Part shown: positions 17,605-26,389 of the stretch, piece after piece
Layout of the letters: each line of letters begins with the position of its first letter
Position numbering within the stretch: the stretch's first letter is position 1
Source of the DNA: Stomatobaculum longum
GTDB lineage: Bacteria; Bacillota; Clostridia; Lachnospirales; Lachnospiraceae
Direction: 5' to 3'
DNA length: 64,000 bases
NCBI GenBank assembly: GCA_000242235.1
Contig: JH590861.1
Location: forward strand, 55,467-119,466
Position numbers and translations under genes: made by a program
The notes under the pieces: generated by a model
Told to the model about the DNA's origin: nothing
What the model saw: only the letters and a program-made list of their open reading frames with translations
Databases searched by the model: none

Positions 17605-20127
17605 ATGGCAGAATTGAACCTGAAACAAATTATAGACCGCCTGAATGCGGAATTTACCGGCGAGACCCGGAAACTGGTTTTCTGGTACGATGACAAGGCA
17701 GATTTTGCCGAGGATATGGAAACGGTAGAGCTTCAGAATGCGAAGATATACCGTCTTCAGCCGGATAACCAGTTCTATACAAAGTATTTTCTGGAGCGTA
17801 TAGATCAGACTACGAATTATCTGATTTATGCGCCGTTCCCCAAACCGGACGTAAGGGACAACCATCTGGAGGACACTTGTGCTTATTCGAGACGCTTTTT
17901 TGCCGACCGGGCCTCCCTGCTGTCGCTTGACCTCGGAATTGAGGAAAAGTATAAGTCGGTGATTGAAAAGCACATCAAGTTTTTTGCCAACAAGGAGCGT
18001 ACCCAGCGGTTTTATGATCTGGAGATCGAAAACTTCAACGAAGAAACGATTCTGGTCGGCCTGCTGAGTGCAGTCTGCAAGGCGCGTACCTGCTCGTTTG
18101 AGGAAGTGGTGCGCGTCGTGTTGACGGGCAATGAGCCGGTGGACAATGTTTTCTTGCAGGAGTTTGAAAAATACGACCTGCTGTCCGCATTCTGGAAGCT
18201 CTGTGAGCAGCATTTCGGATACACCGATGCGAAACCGGGTTTGGAACGGCTCCTGGTGACCTTGTTCGTCACTTATACCGGGCGATATGTGCAGGCAGAG
18301 CTTCCGGCAGCATGGAAGAGCTTTGTCTCCTACAAGTCCGGCAATATCATCGCCTTTCTCGATAGCCTGATGAACAGCGTCCTGTACCGGGATCAATACG
18401 ATGTGCTTTCGGCGCATGTGGCCAAAGAGCTGAATGTTCTTCCTGCGTTTGCGGGAATGCGAGCGGACGATTTGACGGAGTGCGACACTTTCCTTGCCGT
18501 GGATCAGGTGCTTATTAAATGGCTCCTTGACAGACTTGTTTCGGAAGACATCGGCGCAGTCGCAAACGGACTTACGATTCCGGAACTCTGCGAAAAGCGG
18601 GCTAAAATGCACTTTGGCAGAAAGACTGGGAAAATCTATCGGATGCTTTCCGCTGCGTACAGCATGGTGAAGGGAGCGGATTACCATGCCGCAGAGGGCT
18701 TCAAGCCCATCATCGACCGCTATCTTGCTGCGGATTACCGTATGGATCGGCAGTACCGGAAATTCTACTATTATTACGACCGGCTGGAGAGCACGGAAAG
18801 CTTTGAGCCGCTTCGGGAACTGGTGGAAAATATCTACACGAACGAATATCTGGCTTCTCTGCTCCCCGCTTGGAATGCCGGAATCCGGCAGGATGCCGCA
18901 TTTTCGGCAATTCCGTTGCAACGGGAGTTTTACAATACCAACCTCCGCTACGCCAAAGAGCGCACGGTGGTCATCCTTTCGGATGCCATGCGTTATGAAG
19001 TCGGGCAGGAATTGTTTGCCCGTATGCAGGATGACCCGAAATGTACGGCAAAACTTTCCGTACAGCTGAGCGTCCTGCCGTCTTATACAAGGCTCGGTAT
19101 GGCAGCGCTTTTACCGCATAAGACACTGGAGATGACGGATGACTTTCAGGTACTGGCAGATGGTATTCTTTGCGATAATCTGGCCGGTCGGCAGCAGGTG
19201 CTGCAAAACTATAACCCGGATAGTGTCTGTGTGCAGTTCGATGATATCAAAAATCTGAAAGTGGCAGAGCTGCGGGATGTGCTGACAAAACGGCAGCTGA
19301 TCTATGTATATCACAATCAGATTGACGCGCGCGGCGACAAGGCCAACACCGAGGATGAGGTGTTTCATGCGTGTGAGGAGGCGGTTCGGGAAATCATGGA
19401 TTTCATTCATCGCATCTCTGTCAGCGGCAACACCTATCATTTTATCGTCACTGCCGATCACGGCTTTCTTTACAAGCGTGATAAGCTGACAGAGAGTGAT
19501 AAAATTTCCGGAAAAAGCGCGGAAAAAGCCTTTGTTAATCGCAGATTTATTGTGTCCGAGGCGGCTTTGGAAGATGACGGCATTGATCACATGAGCATGG
19601 GGCGTGTTCTGGGAAATGCGGACGGCAAGGTGGTGTCCTATCCGGTCAGCAGCAATGTCTTTAAGGTAGCCGGAGGCGGCGCGAACTTCGTGCATGGCGG
19701 TTCCTCCCCGCAGGAAATGCTGGTGCCGGTGCTGGAAATTAAGATGGAGCGCGGTCATATGGAAACAAAGAATGCAGAAATCGCTCTGGTCAGCATTGTC
19801 CGTAAGATTACGAACCTGATTACTTCCCTGGACTTTATCCAGTCGGATGCCGTCAGCGATACTGTGAAGACAGCAAAATACCGCATCTTCTTCCTCTCGG
19901 AAGACAACGAGAAAATCTCGAATGAAAACAGTTATGTGGCGGACAGTCGGGAAGAAAATGCTAAGAAGCGCATCTTCCGGATGCGGTTCACATTCAAGAA
20001 TAAGAAATACGACAAGGACAAGCAGTATTACCTTGTGGTGTATGACGAACAAAGCGGTCTGGAGCAGTGGAGGCAGCCTGTGATGATGGACATTGCCTTT
20101 GCGGATGACTTTGGATTCGGATTCTGA
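17605..20127 (+). CDS. pglZ: BREX protein PglZ, alkaline-phosphatase-like
   Basis: The 840-residue product contains the PglZ domain in its central and C-terminal part. A metal-binding motif VVILSDAMRYEVGQEL is near 455 and TADHGFLYKRDKL near 615, both characteristic of the alkaline phosphatase superfamily; a conserved HGGSSPQEMLVPV follows. PglZ is a hallmark BREX protein present in all BREX types and defines type I together with PglX, BrxC and BrxL. I prefer ATG 17605 to the TTG at 17599, two codons earlier. The ribosome site is weak (aagagatt). The gene is 250 bases after pglX, the largest gap in the operon, and the space is filled by the repeat and the winged-helix remnant. Confidence 0.95.
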   Translation: MAELNLKQIIDRLNAEFTGETRKLVFWYDDKADFAEDMETVELQNAKIYRLQPDNQFYTKYFLERIDQTTNYLIYAPFPKPDVRDNHLEDTCAYSRRFFADRASLLSLDLGIEEKYKSVIEKHIKFFANKERTQRFYDLEIENFNEETILVGLLSAVCKARTCSFEEVVRVVLTGNEPVDNVFLQEFEKYDLLSAFWKLCEQHFGYTDAKPGLERLLVTLFVTYTGRYVQAELPAAWKSFVSYKSGNIIAFLDSLMNSVLYRDQYDVLSAHVAKELNVLPAFAGMRADDLTECDTFLAVDQVLIKWLLDRLVSEDIGAVANGLTIPELCEKRAKMHFGRKTGKIYRMLSAAYSMVKGADYHAAEGFKPIIDRYLAADYRMDRQYRKFYYYYDRLESTESFEPLRELVENIYTNEYLASLLPAWNAGIRQDAAFSAIPLQREFYNTNLRYAKERTVVILSDAMRYEVGQELFARMQDDPKCTAKLSVQLSVLPSYTRLGMAALLPHKTLEMTDDFQVLADGILCDNLAGRQQVLQNYNPDSVCVQFDDIKNLKVAELRDVLTKRQLIYVYHNQIDARGDKANTEDEVFHACEEAVREIMDFIHRISVSGNTYHFIVTADHGFLYKRDKLTESDKISGKSAEKAFVNRRFIVSEAALEDDGIDHMSMGRVLGNADGKVVSYPVSSNVFKVAGGGANFVHGGSSPQEMLVPVLEIKMERGHMETKNAEIALVSIVRKITNLITSLDFIQSDAVSDTVKTAKYRIFFLSEDNEKISNENSYVADSREENAKKRIFRMRFTFKNKKYDKDKQYYLVVYDEQSGLEQWRQPVMMDIAFADDFGFGF

Positions 20128-20150
20128 TACAGAGGAGGCAGGCATTCCGT

Positions 20151-22271
20151 ATGGAAAGGTTGGATATGGCGGCAGACGATATGCGTGAAGAACTGCGCCG
20201 GAAGCTGCGCAGCAACTTTGACGGTCGCATCGTCCGGAAAGACCTGACAAAGAAAATCAAAGAAGGAGCAAATGTTCCTGTCTATGTGCTGGAGTTCCTG
20301 TTGGGGCAGTATTGCAGTTCGGACGATGAGACAATCATTGAGCAGGGGGTTCAGAATGTGAAACGCATTCTGGCAGACAATTTTGTCCGCCCGGATGAGG
20401 CGCAGAAAATTCTTTCTCAGCTGCGCAAGAACGGGAGCCATACCATTATTGATATGGTGACAGTCCGTCTGGACATCAAAAGGGATTGTTTTTTTGCGGA
20501 GTTCTCTAACCTTGGCCTTACCAATGTGCCGATTACGGATGAGTATCCGGAAAAATACGATAGGCTTCTCTGCGGCGGAATCTGGTGCATCGTGCAGCTG
20601 GAATATGAAGCCGAGGGAGACAGCAGCTTCGGAATCACAGATATGGACGGACAGCCGATTTCCTCCAAACAGAAAAAACAGAAGGAAATCTCCCCCATCA
20701 GCATTCATAAGTTGACGCCGATTCAGATGCCGCATATCGACATCGAAGAAGTCCGCGAGGGACGAGGGGCGTTCACACAGGAAGAGTGGATGGATGTGAT
20801 GCTGCGTTCCTGCGGATATGAGCCGGAACAGCTTGGCAAGCGGGAAAAGTGGTTGCTGCTTGCCCGTATGCTGCCGCTGGTGGAGAACAACTTCAATCTC
20901 TGTGAGCTGGGGCCGCGCAGCACCGGTAAGTCCCATATCTACAAAGAAATCAGTCCAAACAGCATTCTTGTATCCGGCGGTCAGACGACCGTTGCTAATC
21001 TGTTTTACAATATGGGGCGCAAGAGTGTTGGCTTGGTCGGCCTCTGGGACTGTGTTGCTTTTGATGAGGTTGCCGGGATCAAGTTCAAGGACAAAGACGG
21101 CATTCAGATCATGAAAGACTATATGGCGTCCGGCTCCTTTGCCCGCGGGAAAGAGGAAAAGGCGGCATCGGCATCCATGGTTTTTGTGGGAAACATCAAC
21201 CAGAGCGTGGATGTGTTGCTAAAGACTTCCTCCCTGTTTGACCCGTTCCCGCCGGAGATGGGAACGGACACGGCCTTTCTTGACCGCCTGCATTGCTATA
21301 TTCCGGGGTGGGAGATTCCGAAGTTCCGCCCGGAGCATTTTACCGATGATTACGGATTTATCACGGATTATCTGGCGGAGTTTATCCGGGAATTGCGGAA
21401 AGAGCAGTGGGGAGATGCGTTGGATCGGTATTTCCGCCTCGGAAAGAATCTGAATCAGCGTGATACGATTGCTGTCCGCAAGATTGTGGGCGGGTATGTA
21501 AAATTGCTGTACCCGAACGGCGTGTTCACAAAAGAGCAGGTTGAAGAAATCCTTGTATTTGCGCTGGAAATGCGTCGGCGCGTCAAGGAGCAGCTGAAAA
21601 AGCTGGGCGGAATGGAGTTCTACGATGTGAACTTCAGCTATATTGATCTGGATACCTTTGAAGAGAAATTTGTTTCCGTGCCGGAGCAAGGCGGCGGCAA
21701 ACTCATTCCCGACGGCAGCTGCAATTCCGGGCAGGTATATACCGTAAGTCAGGGCAAGTCCGGTATGATCGGTGTATTCCGCCTGGAGAGCCAGATGCTT
21801 CCGGGGAACGGAAAATTTGAGCGCACCGGTCTTGGCAGCGACCGTGACTGCAAGGAATCCACCAATACAGCGTTTAACTTCCTGAAAGCCAACGGACATC
21901 GGATCAGTAGCGGTATCAGCACCACGATGCGGGATTACATCATCAATTATCAGGATTTACAGGGCATTGGAATGACCGGTAAGCTGGCCTTACCCACATT
22001 GATTGCACTGTGCAGCATTGCACTTGGACGGCCCACGGTCAGTACACTTGCCGTGCTGGGAGAAATCAGCATCAGCGGAACGATTTTGAAAGTGGACGAG
22101 CTTGCGAACAGTTTACAGGTGTGTCTCGATAGCGGAGCAAAGAAAGTGCTGCTTCCGATCACCAGTGCGGCGGACCTTGGCACCGTGCCCCCGGAGTTGG
22201 TGGGGAGCTTCAATCTGATTTTCTACAGCAGTGCGGAGGATGCGGTTTTTAAGGCGCTGGGGGTGGAGTAA
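20151..22271 (+). CDS. brxL: BREX protein BrxL, Lon-like AAA+ protein
   Basis: A 706-residue protein with an N-terminal domain, an AAA+ module (Walker A GPRSTGKS near 254, then WDCVAFDEVAGIKF as the Walker B region) and a C-terminal Lon-protease-like fold (ALCSIALGRPTVSTLAVLGE, with LANSLQVCLDSGAKKVLLP). In true Lon proteases this fold holds a Ser-Lys dyad. Aligning by eye, the serine position falls at MTGK and the lysine position at LANS, so I see no intact dyad. Structural work on BrxL points to a DNA-binding AAA+ ring rather than a protease. BrxL is required for phage exclusion but not for methylation in studied type I systems. The start follows a clear GAGGAGG site. Confidence 0.95.
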   Translation: MERLDMAADDMREELRRKLRSNFDGRIVRKDLTKKIKEGANVPVYVLEFLLGQYCSSDDETIIEQGVQNVKRILADNFVRPDEAQKILSQLRKNGSHTIIDMVTVRLDIKRDCFFAEFSNLGLTNVPITDEYPEKYDRLLCGGIWCIVQLEYEAEGDSSFGITDMDGQPISSKQKKQKEISPISIHKLTPIQMPHIDIEEVREGRGAFTQEEWMDVMLRSCGYEPEQLGKREKWLLLARMLPLVENNFNLCELGPRSTGKSHIYKEISPNSILVSGGQTTVANLFYNMGRKSVGLVGLWDCVAFDEVAGIKFKDKDGIQIMKDYMASGSFARGKEEKAASASMVFVGNINQSVDVLLKTSSLFDPFPPEMGTDTAFLDRLHCYIPGWEIPKFRPEHFTDDYGFITDYLAEFIRELRKEQWGDALDRYFRLGKNLNQRDTIAVRKIVGGYVKLLYPNGVFTKEQVEEILVFALEMRRRVKEQLKKLGGMEFYDVNFSYIDLDTFEEKFVSVPEQGGGKLIPDGSCNSGQVYTVSQGKSGMIGVFRLESQMLPGNGKFERTGLGSDRDCKESTNTAFNFLKANGHRISSGISTTMRDYIINYQDLQGIGMTGKLALPTLIALCSIALGRPTVSTLAVLGEISISGTILKVDELANSLQVCLDSGAKKVLLPITSAADLGTVPPELVGSFNLIFYSSAEDAVFKALGVE

Positions 22272-22473
22272 ATACGGGCGATTTCTGAGACAGAAGGTTC
22301 ATGCCTTGAGCGCTCCGGCACGAAGTCTGTTGCGACTGTCCGGACGGCGGTCGAACGGCTCATATAGACGGGCATTACCGTTCGCAGTATTGTAAGCGTG
22401 TTTTTGCGAGGCAATACGGATAAGTTTTGTGCGGATTCTCATTAAAATTTTTGCGGTTCGCTGCGCATAGCGC

Positions 22474-22502
22474 TTGATTTGTCCATAGGTTGAAACTATA
22501 AT
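22474..22502 (+). promoter_or_regulatory. Strong sigma-A-type promoter without a protein gene behind it
   Basis: TTGATT (22474-22479) and a perfect TATAAT (22497-22502) are separated by exactly 17 bases. The predicted start is near 22509. Confidence 0.75.
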
Positions 22503-22508
22503 GAGGAT

Positions 22509-22690
22509 AGGGAATCGGAGCTTTCTGCGCAGGAGATGGCTCCAGGATACGCAACACAGATAGCTGTCATAAAAGTACAAACGAAAGCGGTTTGGACTTA
22601 ACTTTGATAAGGAACGGTTACATGAGTGACACGTTTTCGTCTCACGCCATAGGAAAGAACGGTCACGCATTGCGGAACCGTTCTTTTTTA
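22509..22690 (+). ncRNA. Candidate structured small RNA
   Basis: The ~180 bases between a strong promoter and a strong terminator contain three further hairpins. They are GGAGC/GCTCC at 22517-22543 (with inner pairing around CTGCGCAG), ACAG/CTGT at 22556-22567, and GTGACACG/CGTCTCAC with a TTTT loop at 22626-22645. The final hairpin is the terminator. The only reading frame with a ribosome-like site starts at ATG 22622 and runs 34 codons through the terminator, which argues against it being a coding unit. I do not recognise the family; 6S-like or regulatory RNAs of this size exist in Clostridia. Confidence 0.45.
22655..22690 (+). terminator. Rho-independent terminator of the small-RNA candidate
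   Basis: The stem AAGAACGGT / ACCGTTCTT has a loop of about 13 bases and is followed by a run of six or more T. Confidence 0.85.
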
Positions 22691-22785
22691 GTCCTAAAAA
22701 CAGCTGTCAAACTTGCTTGCGCATAGTGTTTACCTGTGTATCTGACAGGAAGTCTTAGAAAGAGATAATCTTCGGAGGAAGTAAG

Positions 22786-23214
22786 ATGTGGGAGATGCTT
22801 TGGCCTTTGCTCTTGATTGTGGGATCGAATTGTTTTTACAACATTTGTACGAAATCGATGCCGGAGGGCGCGAATACCTTCGGCGCGCTGACCATCACCT
22901 ATCTGGCTGCGGGGGTGCTCTCGGCAGTGCTGTTTGCGGCGAGCGTCAAACCCTCGGCGTATGTCAATGAACTTGGCAAGGCGAACTGGACTTCGTATGT
23001 CCTCGGTCTGTCGATTGTGGGAATCGAGGTCGGGTATGTGTTTCTGTACCGCTCCGGCTGGAAAGTGAGTAACGGTGCGCTGACATCGAGTATGTGTCTT
23101 GCCCTCGCACTGCTGGTGATCGGCTTTCTGGTCTACCGGGAGCACATCAGCATCAAACAGCTCGCCGGCATTCTGGTCTGCGGACTGGGGTTACTTTTGA
23201 TTAACAAAGGTTGA
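22786..23214 (+). CDS. EamA/DMT-type half-size membrane transporter
   Basis: The 142-residue protein has four predicted membrane helices (about residues 4-20, 34-52, 68-88 and 95-140 in two parts). It matches the half-size EamA/drug-metabolite transporter pattern, for example YREHISIKQLAGILVCGLG in the last helices. Proteins of this length work as dimers of four- or five-helix units. The substrate cannot be predicted. It has a clear GGAGGAAG ribosome site and its own terminator, so it appears monocistronic. Confidence 0.8.
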   Translation: MWEMLWPLLLIVGSNCFYNICTKSMPEGANTFGALTITYLAAGVLSAVLFAASVKPSAYVNELGKANWTSYVLGLSIVGIEVGYVFLYRSGWKVSNGALTSSMCLALALLVIGFLVYREHISIKQLAGILVCGLGLLLINKG

Positions 23215-23226
23215 GAATAAAGCTTC

Positions 23227-23274
23227 TTGCGCCGATTTCCCGGGATGCGCCGGAGGTCGGCGCAATTTTTGTTT
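23227..23274 (+). terminator. Terminator of the EamA gene
   Basis: The stem TTGCGCCGA / TCGGCGCAA has a GC-rich loop and is followed by TTTTTGTTT. Confidence 0.75.
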
Positions 23275-23275
23275 C

Positions 23276-23332
23276 TTGACATATTCTACAAGTGGAACTA
23301 TATTGAGGGTGGATTCATTCCACAAGTGGAAT
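23276..23332 (+). promoter_or_regulatory. padR promoter with two palindromic operators
   Basis: A consensus -35 TTGACA (23276-23281) and TATATT (23299-23304) are 17 bases apart. Operator 1, TTCTACAAGTGGAA, fills the spacer at 23284-23297. Operator 2, ATTCCACAAGTGGAAT, lies downstream at 23317-23332. The arms are inverted repeats around a two-base centre, as expected for a dimeric PadR repressor acting on its own promoter. Confidence 0.8.
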
Positions 23333-23352
23333 GAAATAAGGAGAGAAAATCG

Positions 23353-23913
23353 ATGTTAAAGCACGGCATTCTGGGATTACTGAGCTACGGAGACATGACG
23401 GGGTATCAGATTATGACCGTATTCCGGGATTCTCTGAGCCACTTCTGGGTTGCGCAGACGAGTCAGATTTACCGGGAACTGCAAGGCCTCGAAAAGAACG
23501 GGTGGATTGCGGCGGTGCATGTGGAGCAGGCGGGAAAACCGGATAAGAATGTTTTATCGATTACCGCAGCGGGACGAGAAGAGCTGCTCCGCTGGCTTCG
23601 GGAGGATACGAACAGGAGTCTGGTCCGCAATGCCATGCTCATGAAGACCTTTTTTCGCGGCGAATGCGATTTGGATGAGAACATCGCTTATTTTAAGTCC
23701 CTGCCGGAACGGGAATGTCTCTTTACGAAAGAGAGCGGCGAAGCGGAGGCGGTCAGCGACCAATATCGGGATATGCTAAACCTGCCCGAAAAAGCGCTGT
23801 TCTGGAAGTTTACGATTCGCTTCGGCGTCATGTATGAGGAGATGGTGCGCGCCTGGTGTGAGGAGTGCATACGCGAATTGGAGGGATTAAAGCATGAAGA
23901 TTCTGCTGATTAA
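23353..23913 (+). CDS. PadR family transcriptional regulator
   Basis: A 186-residue protein with the PadR winged helix at the N-terminus (MLKHGILGLLSYGDMTGYQI, then SQIYRELQGLEKNGWIAAV) and the C-terminal helical dimerisation domain common to PadR-s1 proteins. PadR proteins are usually repressors that respond to small molecules. Two palindromes in its promoter suggest autoregulation. Its end overlaps the start of the flavodoxin-fusion gene by 20 bases, so it probably controls that gene and the next. Confidence 0.92.
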   Translation: MLKHGILGLLSYGDMTGYQIMTVFRDSLSHFWVAQTSQIYRELQGLEKNGWIAAVHVEQAGKPDKNVLSITAAGREELLRWLREDTNRSLVRNAMLMKTFFRGECDLDENIAYFKSLPERECLFTKESGEAEAVSDQYRDMLNLPEKALFWKFTIRFGVMYEEMVRAWCEECIRELEGLKHEDSAD

Positions 23914-25531
23914 CGGAAGTCCCAAGGGAGCTAAGAGTAACTCGCTCCGTCTCGCGCACAGCTTTCTCGATGGCATACGCGAACAGGAGAGCGAACGGGA
24001 GAGGGCGGTCGAGCTCGAAGAGCTGCATCTGAGCACTCTTCGGATTGCGCCCTGCAAGGGCTGCTTTGCCTGCTGGAAGCAGACGCCCGGAACTTGCTGC
24101 ATGAAAGATGATATGCAGACCGTGATTGAGGGGCTGCTCTCCGCAAATCTGGTCATCTGGAGTTTTCCGCTTTATTACTACAGTGTGCCGGGGCCACTCA
24201 AAACTCTGATTGACCGCCAGCTGCCCATGAGCCTGCCGTTTATGTGCGAGAGCAGAGACGGGAACGGGAGCGGCGGGCATCCCTCCCGCTATGATAGAAG
24301 TATGGTTAAACATGTGCTCATTTCGACCTGCGGCTTTTATTCGGCCGAGGGCAATTACGACAGTGTGACGCGGATGTTTGACCATGTGCTGGGACAGGGG
24401 AAGTACACGAGCATCTTCTGCGGGCAGGGCGAACTGTTCCGCGTAAAAGAGCTCTCCGCGAGAACCGATGCCTATCTCGCTGCAGTGAGGCAGGCCGGGA
24501 AAGAATACGCGAGCGGGAGCATCCGAGAGGAGACCGAGATGAAGCTCAAAGCTCTGCTGTATCCGCGAGAGGTCTTTGAAAAAATGGCGGATGCGAGCTG
24601 GGGGATTTCGAAAGACAGCGGTGAAAAGGAAGAGGAGAGTCTCATCTTTACCAGACAGATGGCGGCGCTCTACAACAGAGACCGCTTTGACGGGCGGGAG
24701 CGTGTGCTCGAAATCTGTTATACGGATCTCGGAAAAACCTATCGGATTAAGCTCGGAAAGGACGGCGCTGAGGTACTGACGGACGAAAGCCTCCGTGCCA
24801 CCACTCGCATCGACACCCCCTTTTCGGTCTGGCTTGCTCTCTCGAGAGGAGAAATGCGGGGCGATGAGGCGCTTGCGAAACACCTGTATACCGTGAGCGG
24901 CGATTTTTCACTCATGATGAACTGGGACCGCTACTTCGGCACGGAGGAGCAGGCTGAGGATCGCAAGCCCGTCCTAAAGCTTATGACAGAGAAAAAGCCC
25001 CCGCGCATGCAGAACATGCTGTTTGCCTGGATTGCGCTCTGGGTCGCTGTATCGGTAGAGCCGAGGATAGGAGCACTCATCACTCTCGCGGTATGTTCGT
25101 TGTTACCGCTTGTCACGGAGCGCTATGAATTATGCCGCTACGACAGACTCTCGTTTGGGCTGGTGGCGGGACTCGCCGTCTATGCCGCTGTCACAGGAAA
25201 CGGCCTACAAGCAGTGTGCGCAGGTTATTTGGCTTTCGGGTGTTTGTGGCTCGGATCCTGTTTTACAAAAGAACCGCTCTGCGCAGCCTATGTAAAGTAT
25301 CGCTACGGAAAGGATGCGCTTCAAAATCCCATTTTTCGAAAGACCAACTATATTCTTGCAGCAGCCTGGGGAGTGGTCTATATCGTAATTGCGGCAGTCA
25401 GCTATTATCTGAGCGGGAAAGTCCCGGCTTTGGTGCTTAGCATCGTGGTGCAGGCGATACCGATTCTCATGGGACTCTTTACGGCCTGGTTCCAAAACTG
25501 GTACCCGGCAAGAGTTGCGGCGGGGAAGTGA
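23894..25531 (+). CDS. NAD(P)H-dependent FMN-reductase-like / SCP2-like / membrane fusion protein
   Basis: A 545-residue protein in three parts. Residues 1-200 form a flavodoxin-like NAD(P)H-dependent oxidoreductase domain (LLINGSPKGAKSNSLRLAHS for the FMN phosphate, CKGCFACWKQTPGTCCMKDD, then WSFPLYYYSVPGPLKTLIDR). Residues ~260-350 resemble an SCP2 sterol-carrier-type lipid-binding domain (VLEICYTDLGKTYRIKLG and WLALSRGEMRGDEAL). Residues ~370-540 contain about six hydrophobic segments. The reductase part alone is common; linking it to an SCP2-like and a membrane part suggests a hydrophobic or membrane-associated substrate. It is translationally coupled to padR and followed closely by a flavodoxin-ferredoxin gene. 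The substrate is unknown. Confidence 0.8.
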   Translation: MKILLINGSPKGAKSNSLRLAHSFLDGIREQESERERAVELEELHLSTLRIAPCKGCFACWKQTPGTCCMKDDMQTVIEGLLSANLVIWSFPLYYYSVPGPLKTLIDRQLPMSLPFMCESRDGNGSGGHPSRYDRSMVKHVLISTCGFYSAEGNYDSVTRMFDHVLGQGKYTSIFCGQGELFRVKELSARTDAYLAAVRQAGKEYASGSIREETEMKLKALLYPREVFEKMADASWGISKDSGEKEEESLIFTRQMAALYNRDRFDGRERVLEICYTDLGKTYRIKLGKDGAEVLTDESLRATTRIDTPFSVWLALSRGEMRGDEALAKHLYTVSGDFSLMMNWDRYFGTEEQAEDRKPVLKLMTEKKPPRMQNMLFAWIALWVAVSVEPRIGALITLAVCSLLPLVTERYELCRYDRLSFGLVAGLAVYAAVTGNGLQAVCAGYLAFGCLWLGSCFTKEPLCAAYVKYRYGKDALQNPIFRKTNYILAAAWGVVYIVIAAVSYYLSGKVPALVLSIVVQAIPILMGLFTAWFQNWYPARVAAGK

Positions 25532-25538
25532 GTCAACT

Positions 25539-26297
25539 ATGATAGGAATCTATTTCAGCGGAACCGGAAACACGAAGCACTGCGTTGAAACGCTGATTTC
25601 TTTGCTCGACGCTTCGGCGCAGTGTTTTCCGATTGAATATGCCGGGGTTGAGAATGTAATCGCCAAGCATGACAGCCTTGTTTTGGGGTATCCGACCCAA
25701 TTTTCCAATGCACCGTTTGTGGTGCGTGATTTTATTGACAAACACCGCTCACTGTGGAACGGGAAAGCGATTTTTATACTCAATACCATGGGACTGTTCA
25801 GCGGTGACGGAACCGGATGTACCGCGAGACTTCTGAAGAAGTACGGCGCGACCGTTCTCGGCGGTCTGCAAATCAAAATGCCGGATTCCGTTTGTGACAG
25901 CAGGCTCTTAAAAAAGAATACGGAAGAGAACAGACGGATTGTCCGGGAGGCGGATAAGCGCATAGCGCTTGCAGCGGAACAAATACGGCAGGAAAATTAT
26001 CCGCGTGAAGGTTTATCGATGATAGCGCACTTCAAGGGGTTGTTTGGGCAGAGACTATGGTTTTATCGAAAGACGGCGGGATACACAGATCAGTTGAAAA
26101 TAAGCAGTGCATGCATCGGTTGCGGCGTGTGCAGTGAGATCTGTCCCATGGGAAATATCCGAATGCAAAGCAAGCGGGCCGTTTCCGGGAATCGGTGTAC
26201 CATGTGTTACCGTTGCATCAGTCTATGTCCGAAAAAGGCAATTACCTTGCTCGGAAAGCGGGTGATCGAACAATGCCATTGCGAAAAGTATGAGTGA
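25539..26297 (+). CDS. EFR1-type flavodoxin-ferredoxin fusion protein
   Basis: The 252-residue product starts MIGIYFSGTGNTKHCVETL, a flavodoxin-like FMN-binding loop. It ends with two 4Fe-4S motifs (CIGCGVCSEICPMGNIRM near 190 and CTMCYRCISLCPKKAI near 218). This is the EFR1 architecture, an electron carrier or reductase of anaerobes. I chose ATG 25539 because the frame upstream belongs to the end of the preceding gene. It is 7 bases from that gene and probably co-transcribed under PadR control, perhaps supplying electrons to the fusion reductase. Confidence 0.88.
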   Translation: MIGIYFSGTGNTKHCVETLISLLDASAQCFPIEYAGVENVIAKHDSLVLGYPTQFSNAPFVVRDFIDKHRSLWNGKAIFILNTMGLFSGDGTGCTARLLKKYGATVLGGLQIKMPDSVCDSRLLKKNTEENRRIVREADKRIALAAEQIRQENYPREGLSMIAHFKGLFGQRLWFYRKTAGYTDQLKISSACIGCGVCSEICPMGNIRMQSKRAVSGNRCTMCYRCISLCPKKAITLLGKRVIEQCHCEKYE

Positions 26298-26389
26298 TAC
26301 GCCGGACATTGTTCCCGCGCATGTCATTACCGGCGGGGATACAAACATAGGGCAATGTATTGTAAACTTGCGCTTTAACAGGATTCCTT

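Larger units (their letters stand above)
22272..22785. other. 514-base region without a protein gene downstream of BREX
   Basis: No credible protein gene is seen. A 123-codon minus-strand frame at 22299-22670 has no ribosome site and no recognisable domain. The region contains a near-consensus promoter, three hairpins and a terminator, described separately as a small-RNA candidate, plus the ribosome site of the next gene. Confidence 0.5.

Noticed and set aside
22299-22670. A 123-codon minus-strand frame downstream of BREX
   Set aside because: No ribosome site and no recognisable domain, and it is antisense to a promoter-hairpin-terminator unit.
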